NCBI GenBank assembly: GCA_963576565.1
Contig: OY755042.1
Coordinates: forward strand, 14,290,272 to 14,354,271
DNA length: 64,000 bases
Direction of reading: 5' to 3'
From: Aspidapion aeneum
Taxonomy: Eukaryota; Arthropoda; Insecta; Coleoptera; Brentidae
Numbering within the stretch: position 1 is the first letter of the stretch; every line of letters begins with the position of its first letter. The translations under genes and the position numbers were made by a program. The notes under the pieces are model-generated. The model made no database searches and was not told the origin of the DNA. It saw nothing but the letters and a program-made list of their open reading frames with translations. This document shows, piece by piece, positions 35,985 to 47,838 of the stretch.

Positions 35985-37090
35985 AATAAATGGATCCATG
36001 ACGGATCTCATACATTCCTGGCTAGCCTATTAGCATCCTTCAATTGAAGCTATGATAATCAGCCTTGAAAACAGTTTTTTGTAAATATCTGGGAAACTAA
36101 AGCTCTTACCAATTTTTTGGTTATTACACAATTTATTAAGCAACATGTAGTCCACTCTATTCCGGAAACTGCATACTGATGCGATGCTCCGTTAAAAATT
36201 TAGCATTTTTAAAATTTTTTTGTTGTCAAGTAGTAGTAGTAGTGGGGGGGTTGACCCGCAGGTCTGACAAGTAGGCCAGAGTAGGTCCTTTTTGCCATGC
36301 CCCAAGTCTGTCCCTTAACCCACTCTCTGCACTTCCCTTTGATGGTCGGGTAACTCATTGGGCCTTCCTGTTCTCTTTACAAAGTCCAGTAATTCTGCCC
36401 ATTTGAGCATGTGCAGTTCTTCCTCGCTCAGAGTTGGCGCTCCGAGTGCCTGTTGTCTCATCCTTGCGTAGGCCTCGCATTCTGACACGAGGTGTCTTGA
36501 TGTCTCTTCTTCCTGTCCACAGGCTGGTCAGGTAGGGCCATTCTCGACTCCTATACGTGTCATGTGCTTCCTCAACCGGTTATGTCCGGTTAGAGTACCT
36601 ATCAGCAGTCCGAGGTCTTTTCGTGTCCGTCCCAGCATCCATCTAATTCTGGTCGCTTTTGGACGGTCTACGAATTCTCTGGTCTGTCTGCAGACCCGTT
36701 CCTGTTTCCCAGGAGTTTAATAGCGCGTCCTGGGCCCATTTGTTGAGTCCGCTTTGCAATTTTTTTTTTAGTTGTCAAGAAACTGTATATAGCATTAATG
36801 GATTTTGACCAAAATCTAACCAAAATTTATAGAAAGTAGTCTCGACTTTAATGTTTAAAATCTAATCAGCTCGTTAAAGTGTCCAACACCATTTTTCCTG
36901 AAAATTTTATGAAAATCGGTTTAGGAGCTATCGCGTTACGGACGAACAAAAATACACACACACATGCACGCACACACACAGACAGACATCACGACGATAT
37001 TGCTAGGATAGGTCAAAATACATATAAATAACACATTTTCGGCGTTAACTAAAAAAAATTTTTTTTTGCTCTGCGGGCTAGGAAGGTAAA
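35985..37090 (+). repeat. ~500-bp dispersed repeat, copy 1 (split by a LINE)
   Basis: The two halves (35985-36230 and 36771-37090) together match the reverse of 54945-55425. Shared phrases include AATGGATCCATGACGGATCT at the start and GACAGACATCACGACGATAT plus TGCTAGGATAGGTCAAAATA near the end. The interruption is the LINE at 36231-36758. Confidence 0.7.
36231..36758 (-). pseudogene. R1/Jockey/I-type LINE, 5'-truncated 3' end
   Basis: Minus-strand reading gives the end of an RNase H domain (RWMLGRTRKDLGLLIGTLTG then HNRLRKHMTRIGVENG). A CCHC-like tail follows, PACGQEEETSRHLVSECEAY, with a stop where its first Cys is expected, and a C-terminus ending QREVQRVG at a stop. It ends with an (ACT)n tail (36231-36245 in plus view TAGTAGTAGTAG). 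The flanks AATTTTTTTGTTGTCAAG (to 36230) and TTTTAGTTGTCAAG (to 36779) form a target duplication of about 16 bp with small differences. A frameshift and the one stop show decay. Confidence 0.8.
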
Positions 37091-38830
37091 AATTAATTAC
37101 TATAACTTTTTTTTGTGTTTTTTCTCGAAAACGGTTAAAGATACCAAAAAATGCAAGAGATTAAAAAGTTTCTTAATTAAACAGAATCTATTTGTTATTT
37201 TGAAGCTGCAGCTGGCTTACAGCCAAAAAGTTCTGGGGAAAAAAGGGGCATGGCCCCTGAAAAAATATCACACTTTAGTTTTGTGCTTATATTTGGCAAG
37301 CTTAATGATATATGCCTTGCAGCTAAATACATGTTCCAAATTTGAGCCAAACATCTCAAAAACTGCAGGAGCTATAAAAAAAAACAAACAAAAAATTAAA
37401 ACTTTGACACCATGTATATCAAAAACTAAGCATTTGCAATACCATGCTTATTTAAAGTTTTTTTCTTAAAATTACTCAAAAAATCAGACTTAGGAGTTTG
37501 GCGACATACTTGATTAACACCGAGTATATCATAAGTTGTTTAAAATATGATAATATGAAAAAAAAAGTGTTTGGAACGCCTTCCCGCCTTCATTGTCTGC
37601 ACGCCACTGATTAGTTGTCTGTGATTAAATTAGAAATGCCAATATTCAGTTCTGTGCAGTTATAAAAATCTCTTCTAACAAGCAACGAAAAAGACATCAA
37701 TGGTTTTACTATTCATTATTTTTAAACCGCTTATATTCCACGTGTGATTAAAGCCAGCTACTTTCTTTTGTTCGAAATATGGCCTTTATGATCCTCTTTC
37801 AGACGCAAAGTTATCAAACGATGAATCTACAACAGAACGCTGTACCAGCTACACAATCCTTTTGCAGATTTACCCAATTAAAAATAATTGTAAAGTAACT
37901 GAACAAATTTTATATGGATAAAAAATATCGTCTAAATGGAAGGTTCAAAACATCGCTGCTTATTAAAGAAAATTATTTAATAAAAGAGCTTAAAATAAGT
38001 ATAATACTAAACGATTTTATTTAGCGAATTTTAAAGCCCGTTGAAATTCCGGGATTCCCAGACAAGTTAGGTCAATTTTAAAATGACACGAAAAAAGTGG
38101 GCGACCGTACTACAGACCCGCTACGTAGATGAGAATACATTAATTGAAGCAATTAGGTGGTGAGCTAAATGATCCAGAAGACTATCCCATAAATTAGTAT
38201 AAATCTGTGACATACCCATATATTAGATATTAATTATAACCAGTGATTGATAATTTACTTAAATATATAATTAAATCAATCAGTATAATTGATTTATTTG
38301 GTAAACTAACTTAGCTGTCGAAGTTTAGGATTGAAATAAATATCCCGACTGAAAGCGGCTACCTATAAGTAGTATAGTAGGATATTTTATTACTTCTATT
38401 TAGAAATCGAACGTCTCATGGCTTTCCAAAATCGCGCCAGCGTACACAAGCGCCAACTTTAGCTGATCTTAACAGTTCGATTGACGATGACGTCTAGCGC
38501 ATTTTGGGTGTAAAAGTCATAAAACTGGTGCGCAGTATCGATAATGTACTGTTTACCGTTCTTGGCGCGGTATTCTGGTTATGTATAACACCACCCGCCT
38601 TCTGTATAGTACCAATAAATTAATTGTGGCATATTCCATTGGGATAATAAGTACAGCACAACTGGCTCAGTGTTTCCATTCCATTGACATGCACTTTTTC
38701 GGTTTTTTATTTTCCATTGAGAAACTTTTAAATTAGGTTTTGCACTGAGTGCAGCGCACAGGGCACAGAGGGGTATCCCACCCTTAAAGCTGGCCAAAAA
38801 TATTTTTTGCCTGGAAGTTGGCCTATGGGT
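37091..38830. other. AT-rich region, no gene recognised
   Basis: The open frame at 37113-37469 is lysine-rich and low-complexity. Its start region is the reverse of sequence at 35870-35965, so it is repeat DNA. Nothing else is supported. Confidence 0.45.
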
Positions 38831-39077
38831 AGTGGCGGATCCAAAGGGGGGCCAGAGGGCCCTGGGCCCCCCTTCCCTGATATAAAACTTAAATTTTTTT
38901 GTAAAAAGATATATTTTTTTAAATTTAACATTTTTTTATATGGTTTTTTAATTTGGTTTTTAACTTGATACAGTTCCTACTTGTTAAAGACGGCAAAGAA
39001 AAACAATTTTTGGCTTTTGCTACCTTCTGGCCCCAAGCCCCCCCCCCCCCCCCCGAACATCTTGGATCCACCACTAC
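38831..39077. mobile_element. G-run MITE, ~250 bp (AGTGGCGGATCCA ends)
   Basis: The ends TAGTGGCGGATCCA and, in reverse, TAGTGGTGGATCCA are inverted, with flanking GGG/CCC extending the repeat to about 20 bp. Long G and C runs lie just inside each end. No clear target duplication. Confidence 0.65.
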
Positions 39078-39652
39078 CCATTAGTATTAATAATAAGAAA
39101 GTTAATGTAACATTATTTATTTTTACTTAAATCATAAATAAAACTTAAATTAAAAGCAAAAATTAAAAAGTTACACATCACCGTTAAAACTACTTTCTAA
39201 ATTTAAATTAGTGGAAAATCCATTTACTAACGTTGAAAGAACTCACGAAGCGTCGTTCTGTCAGCGACATGTGCGTGCCGAAAAATCGTATTTTTTTTCA
39301 TACTTGTTAGGAAAATAGATTATTTGCTACTACAGTGCGAAAAGAACCATTTTTCTGCACTTGCAAAAAAGCATTACCATAGCAACACAGTTAAAAAATA
39401 ACTCGTCAGCCAAAGTTTAATAAAAGTGAAAAAAATACTAATTTCGGTTTTTTTTCCTCACGCCTGTAGAAAAAATAGTATACTTAACACGCGCGTAAAT
39501 TTAATTTTCCGCACTTGACTACTGGCCGAACTTCGCTAACGCGTTTTTCGCACTTGTTAGATAAACTGCCATGTTTATTTTCCTTGAAATCTCCAAAAAA
39601 GCAAACCGTGGAATAACCTTATATCCGAAAATCTACAGTAACACATACTTAC
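39078..39652. other. No gene recognised
   Basis: The block CCGAACTTCGCTAACGCG (about 39526) resembles CCGAACTCCGCTTACGCG near 62560, so it is a dispersed repeat fragment. I looked here for a third exon of the 39653-40268 candidate and found no convincing one. Confidence 0.4.
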
Positions 39653-40268
39653 CTGTAGTTGAAAATGATAATGAAGTCATTCCGTCAAGCCAATCACTGT
39701 TGTTTTTTTCAAATATGTCTTTCTTTTTATATGCTGCTTGCCATCTGGACTTAAAGCCATGTTTTATTAATGATAGTTTTTGTTTCCACGACTATCGTTG
39801 ATCTTCATCTTTACAGAAATTATTGAGCACAGTTTCCTCCATTTGAATCAACTTTGTATCAAAATTTTGTGCCTGTGAACCGTCTTCTATATTGTAAATG
39901 TCTTTCCGGGATAAGAATTTGACACCAGACAGACCTAAAAGAAAAAAAACATCCATGATTTTTATTTGTATTTTCTTTTTGAACATGCACTACCCACTAA
40001 AAAAATTAATTAAAAATTCATCCACGGTATTCCACGGCTACTTTTTTCTTAAATATCTTACTTAAGTTGCCTACTTTAATGCTATATACAATTCAAAGTT
40101 TAGAAAAGCTGAGAAGTTAAGTAAAACTCTTTCTGTTTCTGTTTAAAACAACTAAATTTATCATTTTTTCATGTGGTTCGATTTTTGACTATATTTACTA
40201 AACTATAAGGTTGATTTCACTGAAAATTGTTTAAAATGCAAGTACATACCCGGTTTTGATAAATCCAT
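39653..40268 (-). pseudogene. Candidate two-exon gene remnant, function unknown
   Basis: Exon 1 coding part: ATG at 40268 to 40250 (MDLSKP plus one base) with donor GTATGT. Intron 40249-39935 (315 bp) ends in a strong pyrimidine tract TTTTTTTTCTTTTAG. Exon 2 (39934-39653, 282 bp) ends at donor GTAAGT. The phases agree: one base from exon 1 plus GT makes Gly, and exon 2 also ends after one base. Exon 2 reads 93 codons in one frame with a single TAG after ...FCKDEDQR; after the stop it continues SWKQKLSLIKHGFKSRW and later FEKNNSDWLDG. The protein is charged and not recognised. It is either a decayed exon of a host or transposon gene, or a short protein ending at the stop. No third exon was found before 39100. 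Confidence 0.35.
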
Positions 40269-42286
40269 CACAAATATTTTATCTACAGTTTTAAAACACT
40301 TATTTATAACAAGCAATGTGAGAACACCTAAACAGACCTATTGGCAATGCGCGCGTGTGCCTCAGGGCTCCTATGTGACTTTAAGCAAGTCAATAATTAG
40401 CTTCTATTATACTAAGATCATGACATATACTAACTGTTTTTCATTACCCTACTTCCCACCATCGCCGAAGTGCTTATCGCCGTTGGTTTTTTTGTCCTCA
40501 GTCCTGGATGAACAAATTAGTAACTTGTTTTCATTGTTATTTTTATTGGTGAAAGCTTTTTTTAAAAGATAATTTAATATATTTAATAATATAATAGATA
40601 TTTAATGGTATAAAACCATTTTTCAAATTAGTGATATTTTAATAAGAGTTTGAGATTCAAGTTAATACATCTTTAGAGCTTCACCTAGCTCACCTTTAAA
40701 ATTGATAATGTTATAATATCTCACCCATCCTCACCCGTCTTTTTAAGATATATCTTTTAATGTAGATAGGCCTCCCAATTTTAAAATAGATAATTTTATG
40801 TTAAACCGTTTATTATACAAAGTTAATCACATACTAGCCTGTGTTGAAAAGAAATGATGCTTTTTATCGTCAAAATTGCGTAAAACAGATAATAAATCTC
40901 GTGATAAAAGTTTTTATCCCCCAAAGAATTGTAGTCGTTGCTATGCTTTTGCTACAAACTTTTTGCCTCGGGCGAAAAAGTACCACTTTTATCCCTTGGT
41001 ATATAACATACAATGTGCCCATAAAAACGCATCCTAAGTAATAACTTTTTAACTGAATTAGATACGATTAGATATCAATTTTAGGTAAAAAATGACTGTT
41101 TTGTTCTAAGTCTGAAAGTTCAAATTATAGAGCGCCCTAACTTGTCAAAAGTTTCAATATTTATATGTCACTATCTAAAAAACTATACCTTAGTTTTAGC
41201 TATTTCAGCCACCCTGTATGCTAAAAACTGATGTGCATTATCAATATCGTCAAATTAATGAAAGAAAAATATAATTATAATAATATTATTTTATTTGCAA
41301 TTAGATGTTGTATATTTAAATAAGGTTTAATGGTTTTACATAATTTTAAATCACTGTGGCATGACAAGTCGCTACTGCGCCGAGTCAGAATAACGACAAC
41401 CATGATTTTGGTGATTAGTGAATAAATGGTCAATTTTAATGATTTTTGTAGCTAAAAGTCACCTTGTTCATTTCATTATATCTTTTTTAACTCAAGACCG
41501 ATTTTAAGAAGTGATACCTTTTTTTAAGGATAAAGCAGACCCGAGAGCAGACCCTAATTAAAAATGACAGGCGGTCGCGCATTTTATTTCAAAGGCGTCA
41601 AAAATAGGTATTTTCAAAAAACGTGTGCCATCTTTAATTTTAGCAAAATGTCAATTTTAGTAATGCGCTGGTATAACTTAAAGCTTTGGCTTTCCAACAA
41701 GCCAATATTCTTTAAAATCAGTCGAGTGGTAACGCATTTATACCCAAAGAAAGTTAGTTAATGCGGTAGTTTTATGCGGTTTTGAACCACTGTGCAGCGT
41801 TTTAGCTACGGGCTCTGACGGCACATGGCGCACCGAACACTTTTTCACTCTATTTAATTTTAAGCTCAAATGACAACAAGTAATGGATTTTTTAGATTTT
41901 TATTAATCAAATTTACACCATTTTCAAAAAGATTTCAATCCAATATCTCAATCAATTAAACCCGAATAATGCATTAAAGCCACAGTTCTGGGCGACTACT
42001 TAACAGTTGATACGAAAGGAAATCATAGGCGCTCCTCCCCCAAACCCAATATTTTTGTACATATTTTCCACTTATTTCTTGAATAAAAAAAATAAAATCT
42101 AAGTAACGTGACTGCTTCTCTCGCACCCTTCATATTCATTCATATTTGTGGTGAGCTACTGAGAGAATAATAAACTATTCTGTTATTATTTTTACCTAAA
42201 CAAAAAATGTGAGGTTATTGGCTTGCATAGAAGTGCGATTTTGCGTCTTTCGCGTGTTCCGTTAAAACTGCACTCATTGCAAATTT
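40269..42286. other. AT-rich region, no gene recognised
   Basis: Short chance frames only. Around 42020-42090 a segment with CTCCCCCAAAC and CATATTTTCCACTTATTTCT resembles the interior of the MITE at 46216. The sequence just upstream of 40268 would hold the promoter of the spliced candidate; no defined motif was identified. Confidence 0.4.
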
Positions 42287-43332
42287 TTGACAGCACCGAG
42301 CACGCTATTAAAATTAGGGTTCTTTGGCCAGGATTTTAACCACCATGTTAACCTTATCCAAGATCTTTATACTTTTACACAATTTACTTACAGAATTTTA
42401 CAAGTCATTGAACCTAACTGGCTAACTGTAATCAGAATAACAAATTTACATCATCGGGTTGCGTTAAATCATTTGTTTTATGGAAACTCCATGACGCAGC
42501 TACAGTGGTCCAGTAAAGTTCACATGACTGATCAAAAAGAAAGTAACGTAGGTTTACTACAAGGCAGTATAGCGTCACCTTTGCTATTTCTAATATTTAT
42601 TAATGATTTACCTACAATTATTCATAATGAGAATGAATATATAACTGAATTTGCAGATGACACAAATCTTCAGTTAAGTGCAGGAACATTACTAGAACTG
42701 CTGGAGCAATTAAATACTTTTCTTGAAAGAGCAGATAACTAATTTACCGGAAATAAACTAGTTCTCAACCAAAAAAAGACACAAACAGTATTGTTTGGAA
42801 CTCTAAATAATAATAATAATTTTCCAGAAACTATTGTTACATCTTCAAATGCGAATATTATCGTTGAAGATACCGTAACATTTTTAGGGATCAAAATAAA
42901 TGTCTCTTAAATGGGAACAACAAATTATTTTCTTATGTTCAAAACTCAACAAAGTGTGTTACGCAACAAGAGTGATAGCTAAATATCTAGACACAGTAGC
43001 TCTCAGAACAATTTACTTTGCAAACTTTCAGTCACAGTGTCGATTTGGTATCATCTTTTGGGGCAACAACAGTAAGCTGTCAGAAGTTTCCATTATCCAG
43101 AAAAAAATGGTAAGAATAGTTAATATGAAGTATCTTGAAAGTTGTGGACACAGTATACTTTCGTCTATGGTTGTAGAGGGGTTTCTAGAAAAAACCACAT
43201 TATGACAGTGTACATGACGTAAGATAACAAATTTTTAACACTATTTCACTTTGTGTTTTGTAATATCTGTTATTTTTTTATAAAACTATCTTTGAAATAA
43301 AGAATTTTCAATCAATCAATCAATCAATCAAA
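42287..43332 (+). pseudogene. Jockey/CR1-like LINE, 3' half, decayed
   Basis: RT palm motifs are present: GLLQGSIASPLLFLIFINDL, then ITEFADDTNLQLS (FADD box), then TFLGIKI and the thumb (SLKWEQQIIFLCSKLNKVCY, IIQKKMVRI). A stop at about 42740, another at about 42908 and frame changes break it, and its 5' part is missing. The 3' end has a poly(A)-signal-like AATAAA (43296) and a (TCAA)n tail (43308-43332), as in many LINEs that end in short tandem repeats. Clade by motif only. Confidence 0.75.
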
Positions 43333-43702
43333 ATCTGTGTAAAAGTATAAAAACCTTGACCTTTACCTTTATTATGCAGGGGCGCAGTACCGCTATGTCA
43401 CTCTGTAACTTTTATTAAACGTAACGATAGGGGCTAATTAGCAGCAGATGATGGCTACCTTTCTTTACTGGTAAACAGCCAACCAATCAATCTTGGCAGT
43501 GATTCTGTGATAGCAGATTTATAGGTTAGAAACAAAGTTATAAAATAAATTGGTTTTTGTTCTATTTTCTCTTTGTTCGCGAATCCACAAATACAACAAA
43601 CGTCTATAAAAAGTATGGTTACGTTACCGGCCAAAAGTTATTTTTCTGTACGTTCAAAGGTTTTTTTACCGATTTAAAGTTACCTTTATTTACGATAAAA
43701 AG
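43333..43702. other. No gene recognised
   Basis: Spacer between the LINE tail and the hAT nest. Confidence 0.5.
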
Positions 43703-44493
43703 CAGAGCTGTCAGGTACTTCAAGTACAATACTTGAAATTGTACTTCTCAAAACATTTATTGCCGACAAAACTACTTGAAGTACTTTTAACAATGTACTT
43801 GGAAACGTACTTGATTTTGTCGAGTAGTACAATAAAATGTACTTCAAGTATATTGGAAGTATTTAAAGTACATTATAAGTACTTTTTCGCTCTGTAGCTC
43901 TGAAGATTTAAAATTATCATACCTTTTTTTCAGTGTAGGTACTTCATAAATGTTATTATTATTTTTTTAAATCGATTTTCTTTCATAAAATAAATATGTA
44001 TCTATTTGTTGAAAAAAAATAACAAACAAGGATGAGAAATTAAAACAAAACTATACACAACTTGATCAAAAACAAAACCGCAAAATATAGTTAAAATATT
44101 TGAAAAAAACTTGTTTTTAAGTCATGATTATTTTTAAAAAAGTCAGGATTTTCATCGTCGACGTAGTTAAGAAAATCTATACAGGTTATTATGCGGTTTT
44201 CCCGCAGAAAAAATAAGTGGGTTTGGGTTAGGTTAAGTTTTTTACTCTGATATAATTAGTCGATGCTTATTTTAATAACATGAAAATACGGGAATTTTAT
44301 TGTCCCGGTGCTGAGTGTAAAACCCATGTGTTTATATTTGGATTGCTTACTACTCTTTTCTAGTACTTTAAGTCTTCAAATGAATTTGAAGTGCAAACAG
44401 TTCAAGTGTAAGTACTTGAAGTACTTTAGTCCTTAAAGTACTTCTATTGTACTTCAAGTACTTCTATTGTACTTTTATTGTACTTCAAGTACT

Positions 44494-44784
44494 CAGTGGC
44501 GGATCCAGGGGGGGGGGCACTAGGGGCACTTGCCCCCCCCCCCACCCCCGAGAATTTTTTGAATATACAAAAAATGAGTAAAAAGTAATGTTTTTGCTAA
44601 TAAAAATTCAAAATTTTTGCTTGCGGCCCATGAAAGTGTCTATTGTTATTATCATCGAAATTGCAACCACTGACTAATTCAATAAAATGCTGCTTAAAAA
44701 AATATATACCGCTTTTTACCAACAGAGAATGTCACCTAAAGTAACACCCCCCCCCCCCGAGAAGCACCTCTGGATCCGCCCTTG
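44494..44784. mobile_element. hAT-type G-run MITE, 291 bp
   Basis: The ends are CAGTGGCGGATCCAGGGG and, in reverse, CAAGGGCGGATCCAGAGG, with an exact 8-bp target duplication CAAGTACT (44486-44493 and 44785-44792). Long G and C homopolymers lie inside the ends. Confidence 0.9.
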
Positions 44785-44944
44785 CAAGTACTTCTATTGT
44801 ACTTCAAGTAAAAGATTTGGGAAAAATCAAGTACGTTTATAATGTAAATACATTATTAGTAAAATTAAAGTATATATGAAAAGAAAATATACCAAGTACT
44901 TTTACGAATCTTAATATGCTTGGTACTTGTACCTTAAGTATGTA

Positions 44945-46212
44945 CAGGGCGTCCCAAATTGGGCACTTTTAGGGGGTTTAAGGTACTTCTAGGGGAGACA
45001 GAGAAAAACTGACCACGCATTGCGAGGCTCAAATTTCAAGAGAAGACTTATAGTGAAAACCGCATTTTGAAATATCGTCTCGTCTATCAGCTACGGGGGC
45101 TTTTTGAAAAGTCTGCATATGCAGGGGGTCTATAACTTTGTTATTAGTGGAAATTTTGATTTAGAGTAAACTGCAGTTTTATAGACTTTGTCACGAGAAA
45201 TTCACCCGCTAAATTATATTTTAACTGTCACTTTTAGTTTTTGAGTTATGACATAAAATTGCATTTTTTCTTATGGAATAGCCTATATTTTAATTAATTT
45301 TCGAATTCGTCATTGAATTCTTTTCAAAATGATGTATCATATGTCATAGTTTGATTGAGCGGTTTAGAAGATATTCAACTTTTTCACTTATTTCTAGTGC
45401 GCTATGATTTCCTGCTGAGGCAGGTAAAGGCACTCCAGTATTTTTATTATTTTACACAGTCACAAATATAGTAAGGCTGGTTTGGAAAAATTATAATTCA
45501 GCTGACGGCCCTCAAAGCCTAGTTATAAAAAGTAAAAAAAAATGATACATATTTCAAAATAAAATTAAAACGCTTTTGTGCAAAATAATTTCATATCAAG
45601 CGCAAATTGTTTAAACAATTGAAAACAATGACAAAACGTCAAGACGCAAGGCCAACTTGATTTGCATAGTATAAGACAACAAAACTATAGGAGCATTGAA
45701 GTAGGATTTGACCGCAAGGCTTTCACGTCAATGGCGCATGACGTCATTTAACGCACACCAGACAAAAATAAAAAACTTTAATTATCTCCGAAACGCTCAA
45801 TCAAACTATGACATATGATACATCATTTTGAAAAGAATTCAATCACGAATTCGAAAATTAATTAAAATATAGGCCATTCCATAAGAAAAAATGCAACTTT
45901 ATGTCATATCTCAAAAACTAAAAGTGACAGTTAAAATTTAATTTAGCGGTTGAATTCCCCGTGACAAAGTCTATAAATTTGCAATTTACTCTTAATCAAT
46001 ATTTCCAATAATAACGAAGTTAGAGACCCCCCTCCAAAATGCAGACTTTTTAAAAAGCCCCCGTAGCTCAAAGACGAGACGATATTTCAAAATGGGGTTT
46101 TCACTATAAGTCTTCTCTTGAAATTTGAGCCTCGCAATGCGTGGTCAGTTTTTCTCTGTCTTCCCTAGAAGTACCTTAAACCCCCCAAAAGTGCCCAATT
46201 TGGGACACCCTG
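44945..46212. mobile_element. Foldback element, 1268 bp, with ~435-bp inverted arms
   Basis: The left arm (44945 to about 45390) and right arm (about 45775 to 46212) are long diverged reverse complements. The ends are CAGGGCGTCCCAAATTGGGC and, in reverse, CAGGGTGTCCCAAATTGGGC. TA flanks (44943-44944, 46213-46214), or a GTAC if the overlap is counted, give the target site. A 385-bp unique centre has no credible frame. Transcripts would fold into a long hairpin. Confidence 0.85.
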
Positions 46213-46215
46213 TAC

Positions 46216-46404
46216 CAGTAGCGTATATAGGGGGGGGGGGCTGGGGGGCCCGGGCCCCCCCCGAAGTTAAGATTTTTTTAGATATTTTCCACATATTTCC
46301 TGAATACAAACATAAAATAGCATAAAATACGGCCTCATCGGGTTTCGGGCCCCCCTCAAACTGCCTCGGGCCCACCCCGAAACTTTTTTCTATATACGCC
46401 ACTG
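46216..46404. mobile_element. hAT-type G-run MITE, 189 bp
   Basis: The ends are CAGTAGCGTATATAGG and, in reverse, CAGTGGCGTATATAGA. The 8-bp duplication CCCTGTAC is exact (46208-46215 and 46405-46412). It includes the last bases of the foldback element, so this MITE arrived last. It has long G and C runs. The interior phrase GAAATATGTGGAAAATATCT (reverse) recurs at 50566 and 55425. Confidence 0.9.
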
Positions 46405-46434
46405 CCCTGTACTTGTGACAGCTCTTGTAAAAAG

Positions 46435-47565
46435 GAAGAGAAACGAAATTCCTGATTAAAGTGCCTGATCAAAAACATCCTATTGCTATTGTTTTGAAAA
46501 ACATTCTAATTTTTGGCCCTTTTAATTTTTGTTTGTTTATTCTAGATTTACGGACGATAGAGGTAACTTTTCAGATATTTTTCTGTCGTTCAAATTTAAA
46601 CGCATCAAACAGACCTGAACCTGATCCACAGATCTGAACCGTTGAGAATATTTGTCTATGCCGTACGAAACACAGTAAACAACCAGATTCAATATGGTAT
46701 GCACATTCTTCTTTACTCAATAATATGGTCATTAGTAAAATTAGACAAACTTTTGCGAATCATTAATAAGCTAAGATAATTATCTTGTGGTAGGTTTTCT
46801 TCCGGAGGTGGACAGCGAAGTCTGAACCGATGGCGCCCTGGTGCTCCACCCCGCAATATGAGACCTTGTCAGATATTCACCCGCTGAGTTTCCCTTAAGC
46901 TAGTTTTAAATAAATAACAGCAGCAGATTGGATAACTGCCATTCTCAAAAAATAATCGCTGCGTTTTCCAAATAGCTGCATTGCACGACAAGCAAAGCTT
47001 TTGAAATTTGCCTCGTAAAAAAATTTGTTGACAAAAAACATTCCTCACCTGAAAATTTTCCAAATTCCTACCTAAAATTTGTCCCGGAGAAAAATTGGAT
47101 AGCCAAAAAAATGGTCCTTGCCGTTAAAGTTTCGTGCAATTTAATTCGTCTAGTCATTTAAATTATACTAATGTGTGTCTTCTCGGTGCAGGAAACTAAC
47201 TAATATTTGTTCGATTCCAGGTCTCAACATTCGGAGTTAATTTTTTTACTGGTGATATGCCCCAGCCAAAAAATTGTCACTTAGCCACATTTGCCGATAA
47301 AACTATTTTATTGATAGTAGCAAAATTTATCAAAGAATAAATAGAATTTAGAACTTCATGATGCAGTAACCACAAATTGGTGAATAAAATTAAATGAAAC
47401 CAAATCAATTCATGTTGATTTTACAAACAAAATTGTGAATCGCATACAATTATTAACAATATTCCCGTAGCATATTCAAATTAAGCAAAATATCTCGGTA
47501 TGACACTTGCTGCCAAATTGCGCGAAGCCACATGTTAAGAAAAAAAAAGAAAACTTGAGATAATA
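46435..47565. other. No gene recognised
   Basis: AT-rich. Around 47225-47320 one reading (FTGDMPQPKNCHLATFADKT) faintly resembles a LINE RT palm (…ATFADDT), so an old Jockey-like scrap is possible, but it is too decayed to call. Confidence 0.35.
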
Positions 47566-47838
47566 TAGCATTCCACTATATATTGCGTTTATAGACTTCG
47601 ACAAAGCTTTCGATAGCATTGAGCACTGAGCAGTAAAAGCATCTTTAATAAATAGCCGAATAGATCACAGATATGCGGACTTAAGCCAATATATATAGCA
47701 AAGCAACTCAAAATCCACGAAGGAGCACCGGCCTTAGAATATGTTTTTAAAAGCTTAGATTGGGAAGAAATATGCATCAAAGTAAACGGACAATTCTTGA
47801 ACTACCTAAGATATGCTGATGATATCGCCTTAATTTAC

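Larger units (their letters stand above)
43703..46426. mobile_element. hAT-like element (outer shell of a nest)
   Basis: The ends are CAGAGCTGTCA and, in reverse, AAGAGCTGTCA. The flanks ATAAAAAG (43695-43702) and GTAAAAAG (46427-46434) are an 8-bp target duplication with one mismatch. The interior is full of TACTTCAAGTACTT-type phrases. No transposase is visible. Three other elements lie within it (44494-44784, 44945-46212, 46216-46404). Without them the element is about 960 bp. Confidence 0.7.

Noticed and set aside
37113..37469. 118-codon frame
   Set aside because: Lysine-rich, no motif, and its start is inverted repeat DNA also found at 35870-35965.
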